Source: Actinoplanes teichomyceticus ATCC 31121 (GTDB lineage: Bacteria > Actinomycetota > Actinomycetes > Mycobacteriales > Micromonosporaceae). From it: a stretch of DNA of 64,000 nt. Made by a program: the position numbers and the translations under genes. The notes beneath the pieces are model-generated. The model was not told the DNA's origin. It made no database searches and saw only the letters and a list, made by a program, of their open reading frames with translations. The stretch's first letter is position 1; the number at the start of each line of letters is the position of its first letter. The DNA lies in NCBI RefSeq assembly GCF_003711105.1, contig NZ_CP023865.1, forward strand, positions 3,311,001 to 3,375,000. The letters are read 5' to 3'. Below, piece after piece: positions 26,702-39,886 of this stretch.

Positions 26702-28533
26702 TGACCGGATCGCGGCTCCTGCCCCGGTTCGGCCTGGCCGCCATCCTGTCCGTCGCGTCGCCGTCCGTCGCGTCGGCGGTCGGGACGGCGGTCGGGACGG
26801 CGGTCGCCGCGCCGGTTCGGGCGCCGGCGGGCACGCCGGCTCAGGCGCCGGCGGTCACCCCGGCCGACATCCGCTTCCGGCGCGACGTGCTGCGCCCCGG
26901 CGACGCGCGCCGGGCCGGTCTGCTGCCGGGGCCGATCGCGCGGCTGCCGGGTACCGCCGCGGCGTACCTGCGACCGACGCCCGAGCATCCCGGCCATCCC
27001 GCGTACGCGGGCGCCACCGTGCTCGCCGCGCACCACGGCATCGTGGTCGCGCGGTTCGCGGTCGGCGACGCGGTCCGCTACACCGCGCGGCCCGGCGGGA
27101 TCGCCGAACTGCCCCCGCGGCGGCGCATCCCGGCGCGCGCCGACACGCTGTGGGATCTCGCCTCGGTCTCCAAGCTGTTCACCACCATCGTGGTGCTCCA
27201 GCAGGCCGAGGCCGGGCGGGTGTCGCTGGATGCGCCGGTCGCCGCCTACGTGCCCGAGTTCGCCGCCGGGGGCAAGGCCGGCGTGACCCTCCGCCACCTG
27301 CTCACCCACACGTCCGGGCTGCCGGCGTACCGGCCGCTGCACCGGTGCTGCCGGACGCCCGCGCGGCGGCTGGCGGCGGCCCTGGCCACCCCGGTCGGCG
27401 CCCGGCCCGGCGACCGGTACGTCTACTCCGACATCGGGCTGATCGCGCTCGGCGCGCTGATCGAGCGGGTCACCGGCGGCCCGCTGGCCGACGCGGTGCG
27501 TGCCGGGATCACCGGCCCGCTGCGGATGCACGACACCGGCTACCGCCCGGACCCCGCGCGGCGCGACCGGATCGCCGCCACCGAGTACCAGCCGGCCGCC
27601 GGCCGGGGCCTGGTGTGGGGCGAGGTGCACGACGAGAACGCCTGGGCGCTCGGCGGGGCCGCCGGGCACGCCGGTGTCTTCTCCACCGCCGACGACCTGG
27701 CGGTCCTGTGCCAGGCGCTGCTCGACGGCGGAACCTACCGCGGCCGGCGGATCCTGTCCGAGCCGATGGTCCGGCAGGCGCTGACCGACCACCACGCCGG
27801 CCTGCTGCCGCGTGGGCCGGGCAGCGCCCGGGGGCTGGGCTTCGAGCTGGCCAACCACGCGTACATGGACGCGATGGCCTCGCCGGTCACCTTCGGGCAC
27901 ACCGGCTTCACCGGCACGTCGATCGTGATCGACCCGCTCGACCAGTCGTTCCTGATCGTGCTCGGCAACCGGGTGCACCCGGACCGGGGGTGGGGCGGCG
28001 CCGGGGTGGCCCGGCGCGCTCTGGCCCGTACCTTCGCCTCCGCCCACCCGGTCCACCTGCCGCCCGGCGGCGCGTGGCGAACCGGCCGGCGCGACGGCGC
28101 GACGATGACGCTGACCGCGCCGCTGCGGCGCGCGGCCGACGGCCGGGCGCGGGCCGCCTTCCTTCTCCGGTACGACACCGAGCCCGGCCGGGACACCGCC
28201 CACGTCGAGTCCTCCGCCGACGGCGTCACCTGGACCGCGCTGCCGATGAGGCTGCGCCACGGCCGCCGGTCGTGGCGCAGCGACGGCCCCGTGACCGGTT
28301 TCGGCGGCCGGTGCTGGTGGCGCGTCACCGCGGCGCTGCCGGCCGGGGCGACGCGACTGCGTTTCACCTACCGCACCGACGGCGCCGCGCAGGGCCGCGG
28401 TGTCCTGGTGGCCCGCCTGCGGGTGGCCGGACCGGGTGGGGTTCCCACCGGCGGCGCCGCCCGGCACACCGCCGACGGCTGGACCCTCGTGGGTGGCGGA
28501 CGGCCGGTTCCGATCACATCCCGGCCGGGGTGA
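26701..28533 (+). CDS. secreted serine hydrolase of the beta-lactamase/PBP fold
   Basis: A 610-residue exported S12-type serine hydrolase (beta-lactamase class C / DD-peptidase fold). A signal peptide of about 40 residues is followed by an Ala/Pro-rich linker. The catalytic domain (about 60-455) has the SxxK motif SVSK at about residue 156, a YxN-type motif in the form YSD at about 242, and the KTG-equivalent HTG in FGHTGFTG at about 399. Residues about 460-610 form a beta-rich C-terminal domain (ESSADGVTWTALP). It probably cleaves peptide stems or D-amino-acid esters in the cell wall, alongside the divergent NamZ-like muramidase. The last base of a small upstream frame overlaps its ATG. Confidence 0.88.
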   Translation: MTGSRLLPRFGLAAILSVASPSVASAVGTAVGTAVAAPVRAPAGTPAQAPAVTPADIRFRRDVLRPGDARRAGLLPGPIARLPGTAAAYLRPTPEHPGHPAYAGATVLAAHHGIVVARFAVGDAVRYTARPGGIAELPPRRRIPARADTLWDLASVSKLFTTIVVLQQAEAGRVSLDAPVAAYVPEFAAGGKAGVTLRHLLTHTSGLPAYRPLHRCCRTPARRLAAALATPVGARPGDRYVYSDIGLIALGALIERVTGGPLADAVRAGITGPLRMHDTGYRPDPARRDRIAATEYQPAAGRGLVWGEVHDENAWALGGAAGHAGVFSTADDLAVLCQALLDGGTYRGRRILSEPMVRQALTDHHAGLLPRGPGSARGLGFELANHAYMDAMASPVTFGHTGFTGTSIVIDPLDQSFLIVLGNRVHPDRGWGGAGVARRALARTFASAHPVHLPPGGAWRTGRRDGATMTLTAPLRRAADGRARAAFLLRYDTEPGRDTAHVESSADGVTWTALPMRLRHGRRSWRSDGPVTGFGGRCWWRVTAALPAGATRLRFTYRTDGAAQGRGVLVARLRVAGPGGVPTGGAARHTADGWTLVGGGRPVPITSRPG

Positions 28534-28622
28534 CGCCGGTGCGGGCGTACCGGTGATCGGGTGCCGGACGCCGCGCCGGGCGCGAAGACAGGCCTTTTGC
28601 CTCTGGCGGGTAATCTCCCGGC

Positions 28623-29078
28623 ATGACCGACAGTTCCGCCGTCGAGGATGCCGCGCCGTCCGAGGCGCCGACCGATCCCGGCGGGGCGGTTCTGCTCGCA
28701 CAGACGTTCGTGGCCGAGGACATCACCGTGCTGCGTCACGCGCTGGCCGAGCGCGTCGCCGCGGCCGGGCTCGGCGGCGAACCGGCCGAGGGTTTCGTCC
28801 TGGCCGTCCACGAGCTGGTCACCAACGCGGTCCGGCATGGCGGCGGCGCCGGCCGGCTGCTGCTGCGCCGTGCGCACGACACGCTGATCTGCGAGGTCAG
28901 CGACCACGGCGGGGGCACCGCGCGGGTGCCCGGCGACCTGCCGGCCACCGACGTGCCCGGGGGGCGCGGGCTGTGGCTGGCCCAGCGCCTGGCCGAGGAC
29001 CTGCGCATCGAGGCCGGCCCCACCGGGCTGCGCGCCTCGGTCAGCGCCCGGCTGGGCGGGCCGGCCGGGCGCGGCTGA
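28623..29078 (+). CDS. RsbW-like anti-sigma ATPase
   Basis: A 151-residue single-domain GHKL ATPase related to the anti-sigma/serine kinases RsbW and SpoIIAB. The N-box is VHELVTNAVRHGGG and the G-boxes are VSDHGGG and GGRGLWLAQRLAEDL. It converges on the sigma factor gene with 9 bp between the stops, so it is the natural candidate to hold that sigma factor inactive until an antagonist is dephosphorylated. No antagonist (STAS) or PP2C phosphatase gene is in the window. Confidence 0.87.
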   Translation: MTDSSAVEDAAPSEAPTDPGGAVLLAQTFVAEDITVLRHALAERVAAAGLGGEPAEGFVLAVHELVTNAVRHGGGAGRLLLRRAHDTLICEVSDHGGGTARVPGDLPATDVPGGRGLWLAQRLAEDLRIEAGPTGLRASVSARLGGPAGRG

Positions 29079-29087
29079 GATCCGGCC

Positions 29088-29882
29088 TCAGAGCACCGCG
29101 TCGCCGAGTTGGCGGCGCAGTTTGGTGAGGGCCTTGGCGAGCAGGCGGGAGACGTGCATCTGGGAGATGCCGATCTGCTCGGCGATCTGACTCTGCGTCT
29201 GGTTGCCGTAGAAGCGCAGGGTGAGGATGCGCTGCTCGCGCTCGGTGAGGGTGGCCAGCGCCGGGTTCAGGGCGGCGCGCAGCTCGGCGAGCTCGTAGCC
29301 GCTGTCCTCGCTGCCCAGGGTGTCGCCGAGCTCGGCGCCGGTGTCGGCGACCGGGGTGGAGAGGCTGGTGGAGTTGTAGGCGCGGGCGCCTTCCAGGCCT
29401 TCGATGACCTCGTCCTCGGTGAGCTGCAGGTGGGCGGCGATGTCGGCGACGGTGGGGGCGCGGCCGAGGGTGTGGCTGAGCGTGTTGTTGGCGGCGGTGA
29501 TGGCCAGGCGCAGTTCCTGCAGGCGGCGGGGAACCCGGACGGACCAGGTCTTGTCCCGGAAATGGCGTTTGAGTTCGCCGATGATGGTGGGGATGGCGAA
29601 GCCGGCGAAGTCGACGCCGCGGTCGTTGCGGTAGCGGTCGACGGCTTTGATGAGGCCGATGACGGCGACCTGGTGCAGGTCGTCGCGGGGCTCGCCGCGG
29701 TTGGCGTAGCGGTTGGCGAGGTGGCGGGCCAGCGGGAGCCAGGCCGCGATGGCGTGGTCGCGCAGCGCGGGGCGGTCGGGGTGCCCGGCGGGGAGGGCGG
29801 CCATCGCGTTGATCAGCTCGCCGGCCCGATCGGTGCTCGTGGTGGCATCGGCCGGGGCGGCGGTGTCGATCAGGACGGTCAT
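29088..29882 (-). CDS. SigB/SigF/SigG-family RNA polymerase sigma factor
   Basis: A 264-residue alternative sigma factor of the general stress/sporulation group. The ATG at 29882 has GAGGAG upstream. Region 2 (about 50-115) reads DDLHQVAVIGLIKAVDRYR and IPTIIGELKRHFRDKTW. Region 3 is about 125-185, and region 4 (about 205-260) has LTEREQRILTLRFYGNQTQS and a helix-turn-helix IAEQIGISQMHVSRLLAKA. The group recognises GTTT-N14/16-GGGTA promoters. Its neighbour is an RsbW-like kinase, the usual regulator. Confidence 0.94.
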   Translation of the reverse strand: MTVLIDTAAPADATTSTDRAGELINAMAALPAGHPDRPALRDHAIAAWLPLARHLANRYANRGEPRDDLHQVAVIGLIKAVDRYRNDRGVDFAGFAIPTIIGELKRHFRDKTWSVRVPRRLQELRLAITAANNTLSHTLGRAPTVADIAAHLQLTEDEVIEGLEGARAYNSTSLSTPVADTGAELGDTLGSEDSGYELAELRAALNPALATLTEREQRILTLRFYGNQTQSQIAEQIGISQMHVSRLLAKALTKLRRQLGDAVL

Positions 29883-29936
29883 GCGGAACTCCTCGCGTGG
29901 GGGGCGACGGCGGGACGGCATCGTGCGCCGACCTAT

Positions 29937-29963
29937 GTGCCCGTGCGCGCGGCCCCGACAAAC
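29937..29963 (-). promoter_or_regulatory. possible stress-sigma promoter of the sigma gene
   Basis: On the minus strand GTTT (29963-29960) and GGGCAC (29942-29937) are 17 bp apart, near the consensus of SigB-type factors, 55 bp before the sigma gene's ATG. The -10 deviates (GGGCAC for GGGTAT), so autoregulation is only a suggestion. Confidence 0.3.
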
Positions 29964-30135
29964 CATCCGATCGGGCCGGGTTTTTCGGCCGCAAGGGGGA
30001 TGCCTGAGCGATTTCCCCCGGCCGTGACCAGCGACATGGCACGCATGTGCGACATCCGGCCGCCGATGTGCATACTTACCGCCGGTCAAGACTTCCATTC
30101 ACCGCTGTGGCTGTGGCAGAAACGGGGCTTTTCGG

Positions 30136-34626
<4,491 letters not shown>

Positions 34627-34637
34627 GCCCGCCGGCC

Positions 34638-34668
34638 GGCGCCGTCCCCGTGTCGCGGGGGCGGCGCC
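34638..34668 (+). terminator. terminator of the hybrid kinase gene
   Basis: A 13-bp stem (GGCGCCGTCCCCG / CGGGGGCGGCGCC, one G-T pair) with a 5-nt loop, 11 bp after the stop codon. Confidence 0.65.
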
Positions 34669-34733
34669 GGTCCGGCCGAGTTCGCCCGATGTCCATCTCA
34701 CGATGGTTGACCCGGCACCCTAGCTTGTGGGCG

Positions 34734-35900
34734 GTGAAGATCCGCTACGTGCTCCACAACGCGTACGGCACCGGGGGCACGATCCGTACGGTCGTGAACC
34801 AGGCCAACGCGCTGTGCGCCACCCATGACGTCGAGATCGCCAGCGTGTACCGTTCGGCGCAGGCGCCGGTGTTCCGGCTCGACCCGCGCGTGCGGCTGGT
34901 CTCGCTGACCGACCTGCGCGAGGACGGCTCGCGGTGGACCGATCCGGCGGGCACCAATTCCCGGTTCTGGCGCAAGACCCGGCGTTTCCGCAGCCCGCTG
35001 CCGCACCGCGCGGACTTCCGGTACAAGCGCTGGGACCCGCTGGTGGACCTGCGGGTGCTGGACTATTTCCGGGCGGAGTCCGACGGGGTGCTGGTGACCA
35101 CCCGGCCGGCGCTCAACCTGATGTCCGCGTGGTTCGCGCCGCGGCGGCTGGTCCGGGTCGCCCAGGACCACCTGAACTTCCGTAGCTATCCGGCCCCGTT
35201 GCAGGCCGCGATCGTGCGCGCCTACCCGCGGCTGGACGCGGTGTCCGTGCTGACCCGCGCCGACCTCGCCGCCTACCGGGAGGCGCTGGGCGACTCGGTA
35301 CGCCTGGAGCACATCCCGAACGGCACCCCGGCGCCCGACGGCGTACCGGAGGGTGAGCGCGCCGCGGTCGTGGTCGCCGCCGGGCGGCTCACCCGGCAGA
35401 AGGGCTTCGATCTGCTCATCGACGCGTTCCAGCGGGTGCACGCGGAGCACCCGCGGTGGCGGCTGGACATCTTCGGTGAGGGTCGGGCCCGGCCGAAACT
35501 GACCGCCCGGATCGCCGAGCGCGGGCTGGACGGTGTCGTCCGCCTGCGCGGGCGCACCCGCGAGCTGGACCGGGAGATGGCCCGGGCGTCGGTCTTCGTG
35601 CTCAGCTCCCGCCGGGAGGGGCTGCCGATGGTGCTGCTGGAGGCGATGCGCACCGGGCTGCCGGTGGTGTCCTTCGACTGCCCGACCGGTCCGGCCGAGG
35701 TGGTCGAGGACGGCGTCAACGGGGTGCTGGTGCCCGCCGAGGACGTCGCCGAACTGGCCGCCGGGCTGTCCCGGCTGATCGGCGACGCCGGCGAGCGCGC
35801 CCGGATGGGTCAGGCGGCCCGGCAGACCGGCGCCCGGTACGCGATGCCGGTGATCGCCGCGCGGTGGGTGGAGCTGTTCGCACAGCTGAGCCGCCGCTGA
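34734..35900 (+). CDS. GT4-type glycosyltransferase, probably leaderless
   Basis: A 388-residue GT-B glycosyltransferase. The GTG at 34734 gives a clean GT4 start (KIRYVLHNAYGTGGTIRTVV). It is preceded by TAGCTT at 34721-34726, a -10-like hexamer 7 nt upstream and no ribosome site, suggesting a leaderless message. The donor domain has VVAAGRLTRQKGFDLLIDAF and the catalytic EX7E region REGLPMVLLEAMRTGLPVVS. The layout resembles enzymes extending capsular or teichoic-type glycans (TagE/GT4), but the acceptor cannot be assigned. Confidence 0.9.
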   Translation: MKIRYVLHNAYGTGGTIRTVVNQANALCATHDVEIASVYRSAQAPVFRLDPRVRLVSLTDLREDGSRWTDPAGTNSRFWRKTRRFRSPLPHRADFRYKRWDPLVDLRVLDYFRAESDGVLVTTRPALNLMSAWFAPRRLVRVAQDHLNFRSYPAPLQAAIVRAYPRLDAVSVLTRADLAAYREALGDSVRLEHIPNGTPAPDGVPEGERAAVVVAAGRLTRQKGFDLLIDAFQRVHAEHPRWRLDIFGEGRARPKLTARIAERGLDGVVRLRGRTRELDREMARASVFVLSSRREGLPMVLLEAMRTGLPVVSFDCPTGPAEVVEDGVNGVLVPAEDVAELAAGLSRLIGDAGERARMGQAARQTGARYAMPVIAARWVELFAQLSRR

Positions 35901-35934
35901 CCGGCGGGTCGCGGCTGGGGGCCGGTGCGCCCGG

Positions 35935-36141
35935 TCAGGCCTGCCGGGAGACGTGCACCCGGCGCATCCGGGCCGGTGACCGCGGCTGCCGGTGAGCGAG
36001 GTGGTCACGGACCAGCGGGGCGGCCCAGACCAGGACGACCGCGACGGTCAGCAGGCCGGTCCGGGGGCCGGACGGGGCGTGCAGCAGCAGCGCCAGCAGC
36101 CACGCGGCCAGGACGGTCGTACGGAAGATGTGGTCTCGCAT
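35935..36141 (-). CDS. small two-helix membrane protein
   Basis: A 68-residue protein with two hydrophobic helices (about 7-21 and 30-45) and a basic C-terminal tail (HRQPRSPARMRR). It lies 57 bp below the soluble histidine kinase on the same strand and could be cotranscribed, perhaps anchoring or sensing for that kinase. No ribosome site is obvious, so the start is tentative. Confidence 0.5.
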   Translation of the reverse strand: MRDHIFRTTVLAAWLLALLLHAPSGPRTGLLTVAVVLVWAAPLVRDHLAHRQPRSPARMRRVHVSRQA

Positions 36142-36198
36142 GCGACCGGGATGCCCGCCCGTGGTGGCCCCCGGGGGCCAACCCGTGGCCCGCGCGGG

Positions 36199-36849
36199 TC
36201 AGTGCCGGTACCGCGGCAGCGCCGCCTCCACCGCCAGCCCGCCCGGGTGCAGGGGCCGGGCATGCAGCGTCCCGCCGAGGTCGGCCAGCAGGTGGCGGAC
36301 CACCCACAGGCCGAGGCCGTGCTCGTCCGGTGGGGGAGTCCGGCGGCGCAGCGCCACGTGCAGGCCGGGGGTCGGACCGCCCTGGTCGATCACGGTGATC
36401 CGGAGCCGGCGGGCCCGGACCCCGGAGCGCACCCGGACCGGCCCGGTCCCGTGCCGGACCGCGTTGCTCACCAGGTTGATCAGGATCTGCTTGGTGTGCC
36501 GCGGATGCACCGGCCAGCGCAGCGCGACCCGGCTCGCCGAGACGGTCAGCCGGCCGGGCGGGGCGGTCACCGCCACCGCGGGAAGGATCGTGCCCAGCGG
36601 GGCCGCGGGGACCGCCTCGTCGGCCAGTCCCTGGGCGGTCGCGGCGGCCTGCTCCAGGACCTCCTTGGCGTAGGCGGCGTGCTCGGCGGCCAGGCGGGCC
36701 AGCTCGCGGCGGTGCGGCTCGGGCGGTGCGCCCTCCAGGGCGCGGACCAGGCCGGCCAGTGTCGCCATCGGCGGGCGCAGCTCGTGGCAGACGCTGCGGA
36801 CCAGCAGCAGTCCCGGATCCGGCCGGGCTCGTCTGCGGATCAGGCGCAT
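36199..36849 (-). CDS. small soluble histidine kinase
   Basis: A 216-residue histidine kinase made only of a HisKA and a HATPase domain, with no membrane helix or sensor module. The phospho-acceptor is H22 in VCHELRPPM. ATP-binding boxes are LINLVSNAVRHG (N), VIDQGG (G1) and EHGLGLWVVRHLL (G2). The ATG at 36849 is only 30 bp from the divergent response regulator's ATG, so the two probably share a control region and form a pair. Lacking a sensor, it may rely on the small membrane protein at 35935-36141 or another partner for its signal. Confidence 0.85.
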   Translation of the reverse strand: MRLIRRRARPDPGLLLVRSVCHELRPPMATLAGLVRALEGAPPEPHRRELARLAAEHAAYAKEVLEQAAATAQGLADEAVPAAPLGTILPAVAVTAPPGRLTVSASRVALRWPVHPRHTKQILINLVSNAVRHGTGPVRVRSGVRARRLRITVIDQGGPTPGLHVALRRRTPPPDEHGLGLWVVRHLLADLGGTLHARPLHPGGLAVEAALPRYRH

Positions 36850-36879
36850 GACTCGTCCGCGGCGGGGCACCCGGGCGTC

Positions 36880-37524
36880 ATGCGCACCGGAATCCGACTG
36901 GCCGTCATCGACGATCACCACCTCTTCGTACGGGGGTTGGAACTGCTGTTGCCGGAGGTCAGCGACGGCCGGGCCACCGTGGTCGCGGCGACCGGCGACG
37001 CGGCGTACGCGGCCAGCGTGGTCCGCCACGCCGTGCCGGACCTGGTGCTGGTGGACCTGCACATGCCGCCGCCCGGCGGGGTCCGGGCGATCGCCGCGGT
37101 GCGCCGGGCCGCCCCACGGGCACGGGTGCTGGCCATGTCCGGCGACGACGATCCGGCGGTCGCGGTGGAGGCGCTGCGGGCCGGGGCGAGCGGCTTCCTG
37201 CCCAAGAGCAGTGACGCCGCCGAGCTGATGCAGCCGCTGCTCGCCGCGCTCGACGGCTGGGCGGTGCTGCCGGACGGCGTGCTCGCCGCGCTGGTCGAGC
37301 AGGGCCGGCGGCGCTCGGCGCCCTCGGCCGTCGAGTCGCTGGGCGGGGCCGACCGGGAGCTGCTGCGGCTGATCGCCGGTGGCTGCTCCACGATCGAGAT
37401 CGCCGATCGGATGCACGTCTCGGAGCGGACGGTGAAACGGCAGACCGCGACGCTGCTGCGCCGGCTGCACGTGGCCAGCCGCGCCGAAGCGGCCGCGCTG
37501 GCCGGCAGCGCCGGGTTGCGGTAG
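36880..37524 (+). CDS. NarL/LuxR-family response regulator
   Basis: A 214-residue regulator. The receiver domain (1-120) has IDDHHLFVRGLELLL, phospho-acceptor D59 (VLVDLHMPPPGG), Ser in LAMSGDDDP and Lys in FLPKSSD. The C-terminal LuxR-type helix-turn-helix (about 150-210) reads LLRLIAGGCSTIEIADRMHV and SERTVKRQTATLLRRL. It is divergent from, and probably paired with, the soluble kinase whose start codon is 30 bp away. Target genes are unknown. Confidence 0.9.
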   Translation: MRTGIRLAVIDDHHLFVRGLELLLPEVSDGRATVVAATGDAAYAASVVRHAVPDLVLVDLHMPPPGGVRAIAAVRRAAPRARVLAMSGDDDPAVAVEALRAGASGFLPKSSDAAELMQPLLAALDGWAVLPDGVLAALVEQGRRRSAPSAVESLGGADRELLRLIAGGCSTIEIADRMHVSERTVKRQTATLLRRLHVASRAEAAALAGSAGLR

Positions 37525-37560
37525 AGGGGCACGGCCCCCGGATGCCCCGGCTGAGCGCGC

Positions 37561-38802
37561 TCAACCCAACGTTCTGACCAGCAAAAACCCGTTGAGCCCG
37601 ATGATCAGCAGCGCGACGGCGCCGGCACACGCCGTGGTGGCCGGGTGGTTGACCTGGTCGCCGAGCACCCGGCGGCGGCCGGTCAGCCAGATCAGCGGCA
37701 CCAGCGCGAACGGCACCCCGAAGGAGAGCACGACCTGCGACCAGACCAGTGCCCCGGTGGGGTCGACGCCCAGCGCGAGCACGGCCATCGCCGGCGCCAT
37801 GGTGATCAGCCGGCGGGCCAGCAGCGGGATGGCGCGGCCGATGAAGCCCTGCATCACCACCTGCCCGGCGTAGGTCCCCACCCCGGAGGAGGCGAGGCCG
37901 GAGGCCAGCAGGGCGATCCCGAACGCCAGCGCGGCGTGCCCGTCCAGCACCGCGGCCAGGCCGTGGTGGATGCCCTCCAGGGTGTCGGTGCCGTCGATGC
38001 CCGAGCCGAAGAAGAGCTGCGCCGCGATCACCAGCATCGCCAGGTTCACCAGCCCGGCCGCGCCGAGCGCGACCAGCGTGTCGGCGCGCTGGTAGCGCAG
38101 CGCCTCGCGGCGGCGGCCGGGGTCGGCGGCGGCGCTCGCCCGGGACTTGGTCAGCGCCGAGTGCAGGTAGATCACGTGCGGCATCACGGTCGCGCCGAGG
38201 ATGCCGGTGGCCAGCAGCAGGCTGTCCGAGCCGGCGAACGACGGCACCAGACCGGTGGCGAACGCCTGCGCGTCGGCGCCCGAGCGCAGCGCGGTGTAGA
38301 GGAAACCGATCAGGATCACCCCGAGCAGCGCGCCGATCACCGTCTCGAACCGGCGGTACCCGCGCCGGTGCAGCTCCAGCAGGGCGAACGCCACGACGCA
38401 GGTGACCAGGCCACCCAGCGGCAGCGGCATACCGAACAGCAGATTCAGCGCGAGGGCGCCGCCGACGATCTCCGCCAGGTCGGTCGCCATCGCCACCAGC
38501 TCGGCCTGCACCCACAGCCCGCGCGACACCGGGCGGGGCAGGTGGGCGCGGCACAGCTCGGGCAGGTCACGTCCGGTGACCAGGCCGAGCTTGGCCGACA
38601 GCGACTGGACCAGCATGGCCATCAGGTTCGCCGCCACGATCACCCAGACCAGCAGGTAGCCGGAGGTGGCCCCGGCGGTGAAGTTGGTGGCGAAGTTGCC
38701 CGGGTCGGCGTAGGCGATGGCGGCCACGAAGGCCGGGCCGAACCACGGCGCCACCCGGGCCACCCGGTTCTTCAGCGGAACAGCGAGATCGAGAACCACC
38801 AT
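37561..38802 (-). CDS. mntH: Nramp-family divalent metal (Mn2+) transporter
   Basis: A 413-residue inner-membrane proton-coupled metal importer with about 11 helices. The metal-site motifs are YADPGNFATN in helix 1 and ATVMPHVIYLHSA in helix 6; the ALALNLLFG and SSGVGTYAGQVVMQGFIG segments are also typical. The ATG at 38802 gives a normal short N-terminus. It is divergent from a manganese catalase gene 112 bp away, which supports manganese as substrate. Regulation by an MntR/Fur-type protein or oxidative stress would be expected, but no clear operator was found. Confidence 0.88.
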   Translation of the reverse strand: MVVLDLAVPLKNRVARVAPWFGPAFVAAIAYADPGNFATNFTAGATSGYLLVWVIVAANLMAMLVQSLSAKLGLVTGRDLPELCRAHLPRPVSRGLWVQAELVAMATDLAEIVGGALALNLLFGMPLPLGGLVTCVVAFALLELHRRGYRRFETVIGALLGVILIGFLYTALRSGADAQAFATGLVPSFAGSDSLLLATGILGATVMPHVIYLHSALTKSRASAAADPGRRREALRYQRADTLVALGAAGLVNLAMLVIAAQLFFGSGIDGTDTLEGIHHGLAAVLDGHAALAFGIALLASGLASSGVGTYAGQVVMQGFIGRAIPLLARRLITMAPAMAVLALGVDPTGALVWSQVVLSFGVPFALVPLIWLTGRRRVLGDQVNHPATTACAGAVALLIIGLNGFLLVRTLG

Positions 38803-38914
38803 GCGGGCCCCATGCCCCGCCCCGCCGGCCTGCTCGGGCCACGGACGTCCCCGCGGGGCCAGTCCGCCGGGTAACTGATTCGTCGTACAAGCATCCCGCT
38901 GAGAGGAGCAAGTC

Positions 38915-39832
38915 GTGTTCAAGCACGTCGACTACCTGCAGTTCCAGGCGAAGCCGGAGAAGCCGGACGCCCTTTTCGCGGCGAAGCTGCAGGAGCTCGT
39001 CGGTGGTCAGTTCGGTGAGATGACCGTGATGATGCAGTACCTGTGGCAGGGCTGGTCGTGCCGCGTGCCCGGCAAGTACAAGGACATGATCATGGACATC
39101 GCGACCGAGGAGATCGGTCACGTCGAGATGCTCACCACCATGCTGGCCCGGCTGCTGGAGGGCGCCCCGAACGAGGCGACCGAGAAGGCCGCGGCGGCCA
39201 ACCCGCTGCTCGCCGCGGTGCTCGGCGGGATGAACGTCCAGCACGCCATCGTCACCGGTGGCAGCGCCCTGCCGCGTGACTCCGCCGGTGTGCCGTGGAA
39301 CGCCGGCTACATCGTGGCCAGCGGCAACCTGCTCTCCGACTTCCGCTCGAACGTGGCGGCCGAGGCGCAGAGCCGGCTGATGACCAGCCGGGTCTACAAC
39401 ATGACCGACGACCGCGGGGTCAAGGACATGCTCCAGTTCAACCTGGCCCGCGACACCTACCACCAGCAGCAGTGGCTGCTCGGGATCGAACAGCTGATCG
39501 CGGACGGCTTCACCGAGAACGGCATCGAGGACTCCAACGCCGAGTTCGAGCACCCCGAGGCCAACCACACGTTCTACAGCTTCGACCCGGAGAGCAAAGC
39601 GGGCGAGGGGCGCTGGGCGCGCGGGCCGGCGCTCAACGGCAAGGACGAGATCCGCTACGTGCCGGACGCGCAGCCGCTGACCGACGACAAGCCGCTTGGA
39701 CCGGCGCCGGACCCGAAGCTGTACGTCACCTACGACGGCTCGATGGGCAAGGGCAAGCCGGGCACCGGAGCCGGCGCGCACGCCCAGGGCGTGGCCAACG
39801 TGGTCAACAAGATCAAGGGCGCGCTGGAGTAG
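38915..39832 (+). CDS. manganese catalase
   Basis: A 305-residue di-manganese catalase (2 H2O2 to 2 H2O + O2) with the ferritin-like four-helix core. The GTG start follows GAGAGGAGCAAGTC. The predicted ligands match the family: E35 (GEM), E66 and H69 (TEEIGHVE), then a Glu near 148 (NVAAEAQSR) and a His near 181 (RDTYHQQQW). The C-terminal 100 residues form an extended arm typical of hexameric members. GGGTAA at 38869-38874 resembles a stress-sigma -10 but has no matching GTTT. It pairs with the divergent MntH-type importer. Confidence 0.93.
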   Translation: MFKHVDYLQFQAKPEKPDALFAAKLQELVGGQFGEMTVMMQYLWQGWSCRVPGKYKDMIMDIATEEIGHVEMLTTMLARLLEGAPNEATEKAAAANPLLAAVLGGMNVQHAIVTGGSALPRDSAGVPWNAGYIVASGNLLSDFRSNVAAEAQSRLMTSRVYNMTDDRGVKDMLQFNLARDTYHQQQWLLGIEQLIADGFTENGIEDSNAEFEHPEANHTFYSFDPESKAGEGRWARGPALNGKDEIRYVPDAQPLTDDKPLGPAPDPKLYVTYDGSMGKGKPGTGAGAHAQGVANVVNKIKGALE

Positions 39833-39839
39833 GCGCGTG

Positions 39840-39879
39840 CGGAACGGGGCCGGCCCTGCCACGGTCCGGCCCCGTTCCG
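39840..39879. terminator. bidirectional terminator between catalase and small protein
   Basis: A perfect 14-bp stem (CGGAACGGGGCCGG / CCGGCCCCGTTCCG) with a 12-nt loop lies between the convergent stops at 39832 and 39887. Confidence 0.7.
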
Positions 39880-39886
39880 TGTCCGC

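Noticed and set aside
26482..28701. Long minus-strand frame opposite the serine hydrolase
   Set aside because: Antisense to a gene with SVSK and HTG motifs; product is low complexity.
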